The notes: a model not told the origin generated them from the sequence alone. Counted from the stretch's first letter, positions 39,826-48,703 are shown. The stretch: DNA of 64,000 nt from Parvibacter caecicola (GCF_003725335.1 NZ_QIBY01000008.1:28007-92006), one strand, 5' to 3'. Program-made: numbers and translations.

Positions 39826-40027
39826 TTAGCAAAATCCCAGGTCAGAGCGTTGTCCTTATAACTGCGTATTATAGGGCTAAACAGGGCGGCCGCGCAGGAA
39901 CAACACGCAACGCCGCACTCCCCTTCCGCCAAAGGAAACGCGCCCGCCATTTCGGCGTTTTCCCCGTAGAATATTTGCCAGCACCCGCCGCCGCGCCACA
40001 GCGCGGTCCACAGCCCCAGGAGTCGCC

Positions 40028-40612
40028 ATGAACTTCCACAACGCCAGCTTCAAAGCCGCCTACGGCACCTCCGCCCAACTGCCAGCGAGCACGCAGCCGG
40101 AGGTGAGCTTCGCCGGGCGCTCAAACGTGGGAAAGTCGTCGCTTTTGAACAAGCTGATGTACCGCAAGGGGCTGGCGAAGGTGTCGTCCACGCCGGGCAA
40201 AACCGCCACGGTGAACTTCTACGATGTGGACGGCCAGGCGCTGGTGGACCTGCCCGGCTATGGCTACGCGAAAGTGTCGAAGAGCGAGCTGGGGCGCTGG
40301 AGCGACCTGATTGAGGGCTACTTCAACCAGGATCGGCAGTTTGCGCTGGTAGTGAGTCTCATCGACATCCGCCACGAGCCCAGCGCGCTGGACCGCCACA
40401 TGGTGCAGTTTCTGCAAGACGCCGAGCTGCCGTTTGCCATCGCCCTCACCAAGGCGGACAAAATGTCGAAGCAACAGGCCATGAAGCAGCTGTCCATGAT
40501 TCGCAAGGCGCTGAACACGCCGAAGGAGGTGCCCTATATGGTCACCTCGGCCGAAAAGGGCACCGGCATCGAAGAACTGCGCCGCCTGATAGCCGACGCC
40601 CTGGGGGCGTAG
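40028..40612 (+). CDS. engB: Ribosome-biogenesis GTP-binding protein
   Basis: A 194-residue YsxC/EngB/YihA GTPase needed for large ribosomal subunit assembly. G1 is FAGRSNVGKSSLLN, G2 region SSTPGKTATVNFY, G3 VDLPGYGYAKVS and G4 IALTKADKMSK. Length is standard. It is the first host gene to the right of the prophage. Its promoter must lie in the 190 bp between attR and the start. Confidence 0.95.
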   Translation: MNFHNASFKAAYGTSAQLPASTQPEVSFAGRSNVGKSSLLNKLMYRKGLAKVSSTPGKTATVNFYDVDGQALVDLPGYGYAKVSKSELGRWSDLIEGYFNQDRQFALVVSLIDIRHEPSALDRHMVQFLQDAELPFAIALTKADKMSKQQAMKQLSMIRKALNTPKEVPYMVTSAEKGTGIEELRRLIADALGA

Positions 40613-40619
40613 GGGCGCA

Positions 40620-41204
40620 CTATTTCCCGCGGCGCACCAGCACTTCGCTGAACCCGTCTATTTCCTCAAGAAACACCAGGAGCCTCTCATCGGCGGAAAC
40701 GTCCAGGCGAACGCCCACAACGTCGGGGCATGCAGCGGGCGCCGGGAACTGGCGATCCACCAATACCGCCAGCTGCAAACTGGCCGGCGCACCAATGCCG
40801 CACAGCACATCCAATGCCTTGCGAGCGGTGGCGCCGGTAAAGGCAACATCATCCACAACCACCACCGTTGCACCGTCAATGCAGAAGGGCACGTCAACCG
40901 ACCGAACCTCAAGATCGCTCGCACAGCGGTCGTCGTCAGCTCTCGCATCATTGGCGCCCAAAGCGCCTTGCGCCCCCTTGAAGGCAATCTCCAAGCGACC
41001 AACCGGCGGTTGCACCCCGCAAAGAAGGGCCACGTCCCGGGCAAGCCTTTTGGCAACGGCAGACCCTCTCGCATTGAGCCCCACCAAAACCAAGCTTCCC
41101 GCAAACTCCTCGCCCGGCACCAGTTGCTGGACCATGGCAGCAATCATGCGCCTTATATCCCCTCCGCTGAGGCAGGTATCCTTAATTTCAGTCTTGATTT
41201 GCAT
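40620..41204 (-). CDS. pyrR: PyrR bifunctional regulator / uracil phosphoribosyltransferase
   Basis: A 194-residue PyrR-like protein with the PRPP loop ATVVVVDDVAFTGATARKAL and a typical C-terminus (RQFPAPAACPDVVGV). It senses UMP/UTP and attenuates pyrimidine genes in relatives; here it lies at the end of a deiminase-type cluster with no pyr genes near. A link through carbamoyl phosphate, the shared metabolite, is plausible. ATG 41204 has GGGAG upstream. Confidence 0.85.
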   Translation of the reverse strand: MQIKTEIKDTCLSGGDIRRMIAAMVQQLVPGEEFAGSLVLVGLNARGSAVAKRLARDVALLCGVQPPVGRLEIAFKGAQGALGANDARADDDRCASDLEVRSVDVPFCIDGATVVVVDDVAFTGATARKALDVLCGIGAPASLQLAVLVDRQFPAPAACPDVVGVRLDVSADERLLVFLEEIDGFSEVLVRRGK

Positions 41205-41226
41205 ACGCGCTCCCTGTAACCACCGC

Positions 41227-41256
41227 ATGCCGGAGACGGAAACCCATCTCCGGCAT
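41227..41256 (-). other. Stem-loop between arcC and pyrR
   Basis: Perfect 10-bp arms ATGCCGGAGA / TCTCCGGCAT with a 10-nt loop lie in the 97-bp gap, 23 nt before the pyrR start. No T-run follows. It could be an mRNA-processing or attenuation element. Confidence 0.5.
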
Positions 41257-41300
41257 TGCGGAACTGCCATGCGACGCTGCTTTATCCGAATACAGCGGTC

Positions 41301-42263
41301 CTACGCGTGAATCCTGGTGCCCGACAGACCAGCCATCGTCTCGGGCGCCTTGTCAAGCGCGCCGATGATGCAGGTGCGACCGGGACGGCTGCGGACGAAT
41401 TTGATGGCGGCACGCACCTTCGGCTCCATGGACCCCTTGCCAAATTCTCCGGCATTCGCCAGCGCCTCCGCCTCGTCGGCGGAAATATCCACCAGCTCCT
41501 TCTGCTCTGGGGTGCCAAAGCCGGTGCACACGTATTCCACCGCCGTCAGCAAGAACAGGTAATCCGCCTTGCAGTCCTCCGCCAAAAGCTCGCCGCCCAT
41601 ATCCTTGTCAATGACCGCCGCCACGCCTTTGTAAGCGCCTTTGTCCTGGTAATCGCGCACTACCGGGATACCGCCGCCACCGCAAGCGATGACGATGAAT
41701 TCGTTGTCCAACAAATTCAGAATGGAAGGGGCCTCCACGATCTTCTTGGGCTGGGGACTTGCCACTACCCGTCGCCATCCGCGACCGGAGTCCTCCACGA
41801 AAACCTGATCGGGGTGCTCGGCCATTTCCGCTTTCGCCTGCTCCTCGGTGAGGAACACGCCAATGGGCTTGGTGGGATTGGCGAAGGCCGGGTCGTCCGG
41901 ATCCACCTCCATTTGAGTGACGATGGAGGCCACATGCCAGCGCTTGTAGGACTTGTGCATGGCCACCCCCAGCGCCTGCTGCAGGTGATAACCGATGTAG
42001 CCCTGACTCATGGCGCCGCATTCCGGCAGAGGCATAGCCGGCACCTTCGGGTCGTCCTCGGCCGCCAGCGTGAAGGCCTTTTGAATCATGCCCACCTGCG
42101 GGCCATTGCCGTGGGTGATAATGATCTCGTTGCCCTGCTCGATCATTTTCAGCAAGGTGGGAGCCGCTTCGCGTACGCGGGCAATCTGCTCTTCGGGGGT
42201 ATCCCCCAGCGCGTTGCCCCCCAGGGCCACCACTACGCGGGTATCGTTGTTTATCCGGGTCAT
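41301..42263 (-). CDS. arcC: Carbamate kinase, cluster 1
   Basis: A 320-residue kinase that turns carbamoyl phosphate and ADP into ATP, CO2 and ammonia. Family motifs: VVALGGNALGDTPEEQ, IITHGNGPQVGMI, PECGAMSQGYIGY, EDSGRGWRRVVASP, VIACGGGGIPVV and VAAVIDKDM. It follows the carbamoyltransferase by 15 nt and has a second homologue at 58965-59924. It yields the ATP of cluster 1. Confidence 0.95.
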   Translation of the reverse strand: MTRINNDTRVVVALGGNALGDTPEEQIARVREAAPTLLKMIEQGNEIIITHGNGPQVGMIQKAFTLAAEDDPKVPAMPLPECGAMSQGYIGYHLQQALGVAMHKSYKRWHVASIVTQMEVDPDDPAFANPTKPIGVFLTEEQAKAEMAEHPDQVFVEDSGRGWRRVVASPQPKKIVEAPSILNLLDNEFIVIACGGGGIPVVRDYQDKGAYKGVAAVIDKDMGGELLAEDCKADYLFLLTAVEYVCTGFGTPEQKELVDISADEAEALANAGEFGKGSMEPKVRAAIKFVRSRPGRTCIIGALDKAPETMAGLSGTRIHA

Positions 42264-42278
42264 TTCGCGCTTCGCTTC

Positions 42279-43364
42279 CTACTCGTCGTAGTGGGTACCG
42301 GCCACTTTGTCCAACGTGGGGGTGAGGGCCATTTCCACCTGCGCGGTGTAGTAGTCCACCATCGCCTGCTTCTGCTGACGGGCGCGGGGGTACATGAAGG
42401 TGACCAGCAGGCCCTTCTGGGTATGGAAGCGGTTGGCGGCCTGCTCGATAAGCAGGGAGTGCGGGCCATCCCACACCGACTCGGCAATCTCGTAGCCGCG
42501 GTTGCCCGGCAGCGGGTGCATCACCTTCACCCATTCGGGGGCGGCGGCAATCAGCTGATCGTTCACCGCGTATTTCGGGTAGAACTCTTCCAGCTTCTTG
42601 TCCTTCAGATGGTCGGAGCCGTGATACCACCAGGCGTCGGTGATGATGAAGTCCACGTCCTCGATGTACTCATAGGGGTTGTCGGTTTGGATGAACTTGC
42701 CGCCAGATTTCTCGCAGTTCGCCTTCACCAGGGCAACGTCCTCGGGCAGCATTTCGGCTGGCTTGGGGGCGCAGGAGATGAAGGTGTAGCCCATAATGGA
42801 GGCAATGAGCGCATTGGAGCGGCACACGCCGCCAATGTGCAGATTCTCCTCGCTGTGGTCAACGGAGTTGTCGCCCACCCACATCACCACGGCGTCTTCC
42901 AGCTTCTTGCCTGCCGGCAGGTTCTCCATGATGGTGAACACATCGCAGAGCGCCTGGGTGGGATGCATGCAGGCGGAGCTCATGCCGTTGTACACCGGCA
43001 CCGTGGCCCACTTCGCCAACTCCAAAATGCCATCGTGGGATTCGTTGCGAATCATAATGGCATCCACCATGCCGGAAAGCACCAGCGCAGTATCTTTCAG
43101 GGTCTCGCGGCCCTCACCCACGTGCAGGGTCTTGGTTTCCAGGTACAGGGCATCGCCGCCCAGCTTGTCCATGGCAGACTCGAAAGAGACGCGAGTACGA
43201 GTAGAGGGCTGGTCGAACATCAGCGCGATGGTGTTGCCCTTCAAAAGCGGCAGCTGGATGCCCTTCTGATCCGCCTCCTTCAGCATGCGGATCATTTCCA
43301 GCATCTCCAGGAACTCCTCCTTGGTGAAGTCCTGCACGTCAACGAAGTCTTTTTTGGTAATCAT
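42279..43364 (-). CDS. Carbamoyltransferase of uncertain substrate, cluster 1
   Basis: A 361-residue ATC/OTC-family enzyme. The carbamoyl-phosphate site is intact: FDQPSTRTRVSFE and CMHPTQALCD. The second-substrate loops differ from ornithine enzymes: HPLPGNRGYEI in place of HCLP, and TDAWWYHGSDH in place of D-x-W-x-SMG. The canonical arcB at 57870 has the classical forms. It lies between a divergent deiminase and a carbamate kinase, so it probably phosphorolyses a ureido compound other than citrulline, or a citrulline analogue. ATG 43364 has AAAGGAAG upstream. Confidence 0.8.
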   Translation of the reverse strand: MITKKDFVDVQDFTKEEFLEMLEMIRMLKEADQKGIQLPLLKGNTIALMFDQPSTRTRVSFESAMDKLGGDALYLETKTLHVGEGRETLKDTALVLSGMVDAIMIRNESHDGILELAKWATVPVYNGMSSACMHPTQALCDVFTIMENLPAGKKLEDAVVMWVGDNSVDHSEENLHIGGVCRSNALIASIMGYTFISCAPKPAEMLPEDVALVKANCEKSGGKFIQTDNPYEYIEDVDFIITDAWWYHGSDHLKDKKLEEFYPKYAVNDQLIAAAPEWVKVMHPLPGNRGYEIAESVWDGPHSLLIEQAANRFHTQKGLLVTFMYPRARQQKQAMVDYYTAQVEMALTPTLDKVAGTHYDE

Positions 43365-43463
43365 GGTCTTCCTTTCCCAAAATCTTTGGCTTCCGCCGTT
43401 TGAACAAGTGAAACGGGCGGGCAAGGGCCGGGCCTGCTTGCCCGCCGCATGAAGGGAGGGGTG

Positions 43464-44699
43464 CTAAATCGCTTGGCGCACCAGCGGCATGGACATGCAG
43501 CGTGGGCCGCCGCGCGCCCGGCACAGTTCCCCGGAGGGCACGGTGAGCACTTTCACGTCGTGCTTGTCCAGCGCATCGTTCGTGCGATGGTTTCGGTCGT
43601 AGGTGACCACAACGCCTGGCGCTATGGCCAAAGTATTGGAGCCATCGGACCACTGCTCATAGTCGGCCCAGAACGGATCGCCGCCCGCGCAGGGGATGAG
43701 GTCAACCGCCGGCAGGTGCAGCAGCCGCTTCAGGGCGCTTCCCAGCTTCTCCTGAACGAATTGGGCCTTCAGCTCGCCGTTCGCCCCCAGCGTCAACTCG
43801 TAAAGCTTCAGGCCTTCCATGATGCCGGGATAGTAGGTGAACTTGTCCACGTCTACCTGGGTAAACACCGTGTCCAGGTGCATATAGGCGCGGCCCTTCG
43901 GAATTTCGAACACCACGACTTTCTTGAAGCTGTCGCCACTGGAAAGAGCGGCCTTGGCAAACTCTTCGATGGCTTGCGGCAGCGTACGGCAGCTGTGACC
44001 GATGGCAATAACCTCGGGCGAGAGGATGCAGATATCGCCGCCCTCGATGGTCTCGCCATGGGGATTGTTGGCGTGCAACAGCTTCACGTCTTCGGAAGCA
44101 AAATCCTTCATGTTTTCGAAAACGTGCTTCCACACCACTGTTTCCAGGTTGCGGGCATTCTGCACGAACCGGTTCAGCGTAAAGTTGGAGCCCACCGAAC
44201 AGCCAGGGTCGCGGCACATAACGAAGTTGCATGAGGTGTGCATGGCATAAGGGTCGTCCGGATTGTCGTCCGGCAACGCATCGGAAAGGCTCCAGGGCTT
44301 CTCCACCGCCGCCAAGTCCTTCTTCTCGATGCCGGCCATCACCGTTCGGGCGAAATCATGGGCCGACATCGGCATGAGGTAATTGGAAATCTGCTCGCGC
44401 TTGGCGTCGTCATAGATGAAATCCTCGGTCATGTACTCGTCCAGGAACTTCTGACGATCCTCTTCATCGCCCAACGAGCGCTCGAACAAGTCCTCCAGAT
44501 ACACAACCTCTGCCCCGTTGTCGCGCAGGTGCTGGGTGAACACGTCGTGGTCCTTGCCCGCTTGCTCGGCCCACACAACGTCGTCTACCAGCTGAAATTC
44601 TCGCGAATCGGGACGAACCGCGTCGAAGTACAGCTCCGGGCGCGAGACAAGGATTTTCTTGACCTTGCCCACTTCCGAATACACATCGATGGTACTCAC
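43464..44699 (-). CDS. Divergent arginine-deiminase-family enzyme, cluster 1
   Basis: A 411-residue guanidine deiminase. Catalytic residues seen: Asp in MCRDPG, Glu in IEGGDICI, His-x-Asp in MHLDTVFT and Cys in GGPRCMSMP. The substrate loops differ from arcA at 56540: CNFVMCRDPGCSVG for YFSRDP, and HSCRTLPQAI for SQRTEAAAI. It may act on arginine or a related guanidino compound. GTG 44699 follows GGAGG. It reads with antiporter, carbamoyltransferase and kinase as one pathway operon. Confidence 0.85.
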   Translation of the reverse strand: MSTIDVYSEVGKVKKILVSRPELYFDAVRPDSREFQLVDDVVWAEQAGKDHDVFTQHLRDNGAEVVYLEDLFERSLGDEEDRQKFLDEYMTEDFIYDDAKREQISNYLMPMSAHDFARTVMAGIEKKDLAAVEKPWSLSDALPDDNPDDPYAMHTSCNFVMCRDPGCSVGSNFTLNRFVQNARNLETVVWKHVFENMKDFASEDVKLLHANNPHGETIEGGDICILSPEVIAIGHSCRTLPQAIEEFAKAALSSGDSFKKVVVFEIPKGRAYMHLDTVFTQVDVDKFTYYPGIMEGLKLYELTLGANGELKAQFVQEKLGSALKRLLHLPAVDLIPCAGGDPFWADYEQWSDGSNTLAIAPGVVVTYDRNHRTNDALDKHDVKVLTVPSGELCRARGGPRCMSMPLVRQAI

Positions 44700-44814
44700 G
44701 CTCAAACCTCCTTCTCTTTCTTGCTTGTTTTTACTTTCTTCTTTTGCGCCCACCATATGCCGGGCACCACACGGGGCCGCCACCTGCGGTATTGCCCCGA
44801 AAAGAAGCTCCTTA

Positions 44815-44847
44815 GCCCAGGGGGCTGCAGCCCCGTTGCACCTGGGC
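44815..44847 (-). other. Stem-loop between antiporter and deiminase genes
   Basis: Arms GCCCAGG / CCTGGGC (44815-44821, 44841-44847) enclose the palindrome GGGGCTGCAGCCCC. It lies in a 169-bp intergenic gap in the operon, with no T-run, so it is perhaps a processing or stabilising element. Confidence 0.5.
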
Positions 44848-44868
44848 CCTCCTAACGAGCCGCCGCCG

Positions 44869-46302
44869 TTACACCATCCCCATGGCAAACATGGCCAAGC
44901 TGACTGCGGCGAACAGGGCCAGCACCACGATGGCAACGATTTCCTTGGTGTTGAACACCTTCTCCACACCGGCTTCCTTGCGGGCCTGATAGAGGAAGAT
45001 GACGCCAATGAGGAAGGGGATGGACAGCAGCATGATGTAGACAAGGCCGGAGACGAACATGGCATAAAGCATGTACACCGTGCCAATGGCGCCGATGATG
45101 ATGTTGCGCACGCTACCCGGCTCTTCCGGATGCTTAACAGAGCGCACAGTGTTGTAGGCGGTGATCATGACCCAGGTAACCAAAATGGCCGAGCTGGAAA
45201 GCGAGAAACCGAAATTGTAGGCATCCTCGGTAAAGTGCATAGTAATCAGGAGCAGCTGCGCCAGAAACGTAGTGATGAACAGCGAGAACATCGCCGTGCC
45301 GTTCTGGTTGGTCTTGCCCCAACGGGCCGGCAGCAAATGGTCGTCGGCCAGGATTTGAGTGGACTCGGTGGGCATGATGGTGTAGGCCAGCCACGCGCCG
45401 GCAATGGAGATGATGATGCACGCTTCAACAAGTTGAGCGGCAATGGGGCCCACATACAGCTCAAGGATTTTGCCGATAGAGGGCTCGCCCAAAGCCACAA
45501 ATTCCTCAGCGCTCATGAGGCCGTAAGGGATCATGGCGCAAATGAACAGTAGCGCCGTGCCAATGAACAGGCCGATGATGCTGGCTTTTGAAGCCACCGC
45601 CTTGCTCTTGGCGCGCTTGGACATAAGCGCAGCTGACTCAACGCCCATAAACAGCCAGATGATGGACAACATCGAATCCGTGGCCTGGCCGAACACCGAG
45701 CCAAGATCAAAGCCTTGGCCCAAATCGGCGTTTCCGGCGAAATTAGACCAGAAGTCAGTGGCGAAAATGTCGAAATTGAAGAAGAACACGGTCACGCCGA
45801 TAAATACCACCAGTGGAACGATCTTCACCACGGTGACGGCGGCGTTCAAGATCATGGCGTTCTCGACACCCTTGCTGATAAGCAAGAACATGAGCCACAT
45901 GAAAACCGAAGCGATTGCAATGGAGCCCCAGCTGGTGCCTGTGTCTCCCAGCACGGGGAAGAAGGTGCCCAGCGCAATCATCATCATGGTGGCAAAAGCG
46001 ATGTTCCCCACCCAGCCGGAAATCCAGTAGCCCCAGGCGCTCATGAACTCACCCAAAGGACCGAAGAGTTTTTGGGCGTAGCAAAACATGCCGTCACCCT
46101 CCGGCTCCTTATCCAAAAGGTTTTGCAACGAAAGCACAAACAGAAGCATGCCAACAAAGCACACAGCCCAGGCAACGATGGCGCCGCCTGGCGATGCAAC
46201 CGTGCCCAGCTGATAGGCAATGTCATATACCCCCGAGCCTATCATTCCTGCGAGAATCGCCGCCACCATCGGCAGCAGTCCGAGCTTCTTCTCAGAGCTC
46301 AT
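44869..46302 (-). CDS. APC-family amino acid antiporter, cluster 1
   Basis: A 477-residue membrane protein with about 12 spans. The first span has MVAAILAGMIGSGVYDIAY, the GSG helix break of AdiC/ArcD2-type exchangers; later NLLDKEPEGDGMFCYAQKLFGP is shared with basic amino acid antiporters. It probably exchanges the guanidino substrate for the decarbamoylated product. It is first in cluster 1, with AAAGGGGAGG before ATG 46302, divergent from the regulator. Confidence 0.85.
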   Translation of the reverse strand: MSSEKKLGLLPMVAAILAGMIGSGVYDIAYQLGTVASPGGAIVAWAVCFVGMLLFVLSLQNLLDKEPEGDGMFCYAQKLFGPLGEFMSAWGYWISGWVGNIAFATMMMIALGTFFPVLGDTGTSWGSIAIASVFMWLMFLLISKGVENAMILNAAVTVVKIVPLVVFIGVTVFFFNFDIFATDFWSNFAGNADLGQGFDLGSVFGQATDSMLSIIWLFMGVESAALMSKRAKSKAVASKASIIGLFIGTALLFICAMIPYGLMSAEEFVALGEPSIGKILELYVGPIAAQLVEACIIISIAGAWLAYTIMPTESTQILADDHLLPARWGKTNQNGTAMFSLFITTFLAQLLLITMHFTEDAYNFGFSLSSSAILVTWVMITAYNTVRSVKHPEEPGSVRNIIIGAIGTVYMLYAMFVSGLVYIMLLSIPFLIGVIFLYQARKEAGVEKVFNTKEIVAIVVLALFAAVSLAMFAMGMV

Positions 46303-46616
46303 GGTCCCTCCCCTTTCTGCTGTTTCCAACATTCGGAAATATCCTAATTAGGATAGTTACGAACTATTAGCAAATCAGGAATAGGTGTCAAGCAGTGATT
46401 CGGACTTTTTTGAATTTCCGAAATCGTGACCGTTTGAGAAGAAACTTGGTATTTAACTGGTCTTTTAGTCTCTCTTACGCCATTTTGCGTCTTTGCACCA
46501 TCGTTGTCCCGAAAAAAAATATCGCTCTCTTTTCGGAAGATTCGTCTTTTTACGAATGTCCTGCTAAAATTGGCGAAAATCTCATTTACCCGCAAATCGC
46601 AGGCAAGAAGGAATCC
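46303..46616. promoter_or_regulatory. Divergent control region of cluster 1
   Basis: The 314-bp AT-rich gap between antiporter and regulator starts. It holds a perfect 16-bp palindrome TATCCTAATTAGGATA (46340-46355), 38 bp upstream of the antiporter ATG, and mirrored TTCGGAAA / TTTCCGAA elements nearby (about 46333 and 46420). These are good candidates for operator sites of the winged-helix regulator. No firm -10/-35 pair was fixed. Confidence 0.6.
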
Positions 46617-47696
46617 ATGCTCATAAACAGCCCGGCCGCTTCAGGAGAGAAGCAGCGCGTTCGAATAAAGTACAGCCCCATTGTGGAGATCGCCTCCAGC
46701 CTCCATTGCTTGGAACGCCCGGAAAGCTGCCCGCAGTTCGAGGAAACGTTCCAAAAAGTGCTTCGGGATATGCCCCCCGAGATGCGCAGCGATTTCGACT
46801 ACTTAAGCGAAGTCACTGTAAGTTGGACCCTTGCCATCGACCTGTTCTGCTACCTGGAGCAGCACGAAATCGAAAGCGCGAAGGGGCTTCTGGCCGCATT
46901 CCCCAAACTGAGCGACATCGAATTCATCTATGGAATGCTCTCGGGGCTTGCGCCCAAGCGCACCATTGGCCGGCTGGTCAAACAGCCGCAGGCCGTTTCT
47001 ACCTGGTCGGACAACGCAATAGAGAACTTCATAGGCATGGGCCTTGCCCGCCGCATTGTCGCGGAATCTTCCCAGATTCACGAGCGCATGGCGCGGTTCC
47101 TGAAGTGGTACTGGGATAACGTTTTCGAAGAAATCTGGCGCAGCATCGGCGCAGCTGAAATTGGCTGCATGGGCGTTGAGAAAAAAGTGTTGGCAGCCAT
47201 GAGCGAGAGCGCATATCTGGAAACCTTCCATCCAGGGCTCAAAGTTGTGCGCGGCAGCCTTACGGTTGTGGATGTGCCTGAGTGTTCTTGGCAGCTGGGC
47301 GACGTGGAGTCCATCGATGTCTTTCTCAGCGCCTTCAGCGGGTCGAGCCTTATCGTCAACCAATTCGATGGCGTTCTGACCCTGTTCAAGAGGATTGCCG
47401 TGGTTGATCTGGAGTCCGACGATATAGGCTTGGAGGAACTGGCGGAGTTCCTGAAATCCATTTCCAGCTCCACGAAATTCCAAATACTCAAGGAGCTGTA
47501 TAACTCGCCGAAAACCACAAAGGAGCTCGCGGAGGCGCTGGACATGGCCCCCAGCTCTATCTCGGAGCATCTGAAAACCCTGCGTGCGGCAGAGCTGCTG
47601 TATCCCCAACGGGTAAAAAACTCCGTGTACAATCGATTCCTCTACGAGAACTACCAGGCCTTCGCATCGCGTCTGCTCACCTATTTCGATCAATAG
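46617..47696 (+). CDS. ArsR-type winged-helix regulator, divergent from cluster 1
   Basis: A 359-residue protein. Residues ~1-265 form an effector or dimerisation region without a recognised domain (starting MLINSPAASGEKQRVRIKYS). The C-terminal ~85 residues are an ArsR-like winged helix: STKFQILKELYNSPKTTKE, then EALDMAPSSISEHLKTLRAA. ATG 46617 has AAGGA upstream; the frame is open further up but AT-rich and unlikely to be coding. It probably controls the antiporter operon through the palindrome. Confidence 0.8.
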   Translation: MLINSPAASGEKQRVRIKYSPIVEIASSLHCLERPESCPQFEETFQKVLRDMPPEMRSDFDYLSEVTVSWTLAIDLFCYLEQHEIESAKGLLAAFPKLSDIEFIYGMLSGLAPKRTIGRLVKQPQAVSTWSDNAIENFIGMGLARRIVAESSQIHERMARFLKWYWDNVFEEIWRSIGAAEIGCMGVEKKVLAAMSESAYLETFHPGLKVVRGSLTVVDVPECSWQLGDVESIDVFLSAFSGSSLIVNQFDGVLTLFKRIAVVDLESDDIGLEELAEFLKSISSSTKFQILKELYNSPKTTKELAEALDMAPSSISEHLKTLRAAELLYPQRVKNSVYNRFLYENYQAFASRLLTYFDQ

Positions 47697-47814
47697 ACGC
47701 GGCGCAAATCCCCAGATAGACGCGATGTTAACAACCGTTGCTTTCCTTTTCGGGGCGCTGTGGTAGCGTAGGGCGCAGCCCGCGTTTTGCCCTCGCTCGC
47801 CCAAGGAGGCCGCC

Positions 47815-47872
47815 ATGTTCAAAGACAACCTGAAGCGCTTCCGCAAATCCCGAAAAGCGCGGGAGCTGACAG
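47815..47872 (+). pseudogene. Truncated XRE regulator start interrupted by REP element
   Basis: AAGGAGG at the right distance opens MFKDNLKRFRKSRKARE, the usual first helix of an XRE HTH protein. The sequence then runs into the conserved left edge of a REP-like repeat (GACAGGGGACGGGG) and no HTH follows. It looks like the stub left after insertion or recombination at the repeat. Confidence 0.5.
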
Positions 47873-47897
47873 GGGACGGGGATAGCATCATGCAAGG

Positions 47898-47992
47898 GCG
47901 TGTCAGAGGGACGTTCACTTTTGACACACGGGAAGCACTGCCGGACATGATGGCCGCAGCGTGTGTCAAAAGTGAACGTCCCTCTGACACGC
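47898..47992. repeat. REP/MITE-like inverted repeat, copy 1
   Basis: Perfect 33-bp arms (47898-47930 and 47960-47992) carry GACGTTCACTTTTGACACA and its complement, with a 29-nt loop. It is the longest perfect copy of a family with members near 48610, 52769 and 60351. Confidence 0.9.
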
Positions 47993-48609
47993 AAACCGGG
48001 CCCAAACGCACTCTCGCCCGATGGTCCGTTTTCGCGGATGGCACCGGGCGAGCGCTAAGGAGAAAGGCCAACAGACGCGCAGGTCACTTCAGGCTGGCAA
48101 TGGCCCCAAAACAGCCTTTGCCTGCGGCTGGGCCAAACACGTCGCTTAGCCCTTTGCCTGGTTGGCGAATTTGGCGGGTCAAGGATTCCACAATAGCCGT
48201 GCGAAGTGGCACTGGGGGGCAGAGTCCCCTCTCAAACTCGGACCCAGTGCCTACTCCAGCAATGCCACCGCGCAAGCGCGTTGCGAAACGATGCCGGTTT
48301 TCCCGGCTTGGAAGACGCCGCCCCCGGGCGGCGTTCCGCGAACGGCCAAGCCATTTTGACCCCTTGACCGAACGCTGCAGTTGCGACTTACCCCCGCCCA
48401 GGACCAGCCCGCTTTCTGCTTTCGGCCCTGCGGCCCTTGCTTCGTGTGCGGCCCGGCGCGTTTCCTGTTCGAAGGCGCTCCGTTTACTGCGTGTTGCTTT
48501 TATACCGAGTTGGCTCCACCGCCGCAATAGCCTTGACCCCACTCCATAAGCCGCGCACCAATCCTCCACCGGTCCTTCATTACTATCCGCTGGCGGAATA
48601 AAAGGCAAG
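47993..48609. other. Intergenic stretch without a convincing gene
   Basis: About 620 bp between two REP-like elements. Frames on both strands are short or compositionally poor. A GC hairpin ACGCCGCCC / GGGCGGCGT lies near 48308-48328. It may be decayed mobile DNA; I see nothing that supports a protein. Confidence 0.5.
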
Positions 48610-48640
48610 CGTATCAGGGGGACGTTCACTTTTGACAGAT
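48610..48640. repeat. REP/MITE-like element, copy 2 (single arm)
   Basis: Only one arm is present: CGTATCAGGGGG followed by ACGTTCACTTTTGACA. The opposite arm is missing, so it looks like a decayed or half copy, about 60 bp upstream of the phosphodiesterase gene. Confidence 0.75.
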
Positions 48641-48703
48641 GGGAAGGCATGGCAGGGGGACGGGGGTAACGTCATGCCCCGCACCTCTGCTATCATGGCT
48701 CCC

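Noticed and set aside
2983..39876. CTGCGTATTATAG occurring near both prophage ends (2984-2996 and about 39862-39874) as an att candidate
   Set aside because: Both copies lie outside the 24-bp repeats, in host DNA, and one is the -10 of guaB; shared promoter-like sequence explains it better.
41256..43403. Long + strand frame opposite arcC and carbamoyltransferase
   Set aside because: Antisense shadow; both minus-strand genes have full catalytic motifs and good start sites.
46340..46355. TTAGGATA shared between the cluster 1 palindrome and the phage att core
   Set aside because: Only eight bases, in unrelated settings, and the palindrome is explained better as a regulator site.
48084..48650. 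Minus-strand frame of 188 codons in the REP-flanked gap
   Set aside because: No ribosome binding site, it starts inside a REP arm, and its composition is irregular; treated as non-coding or decayed DNA.
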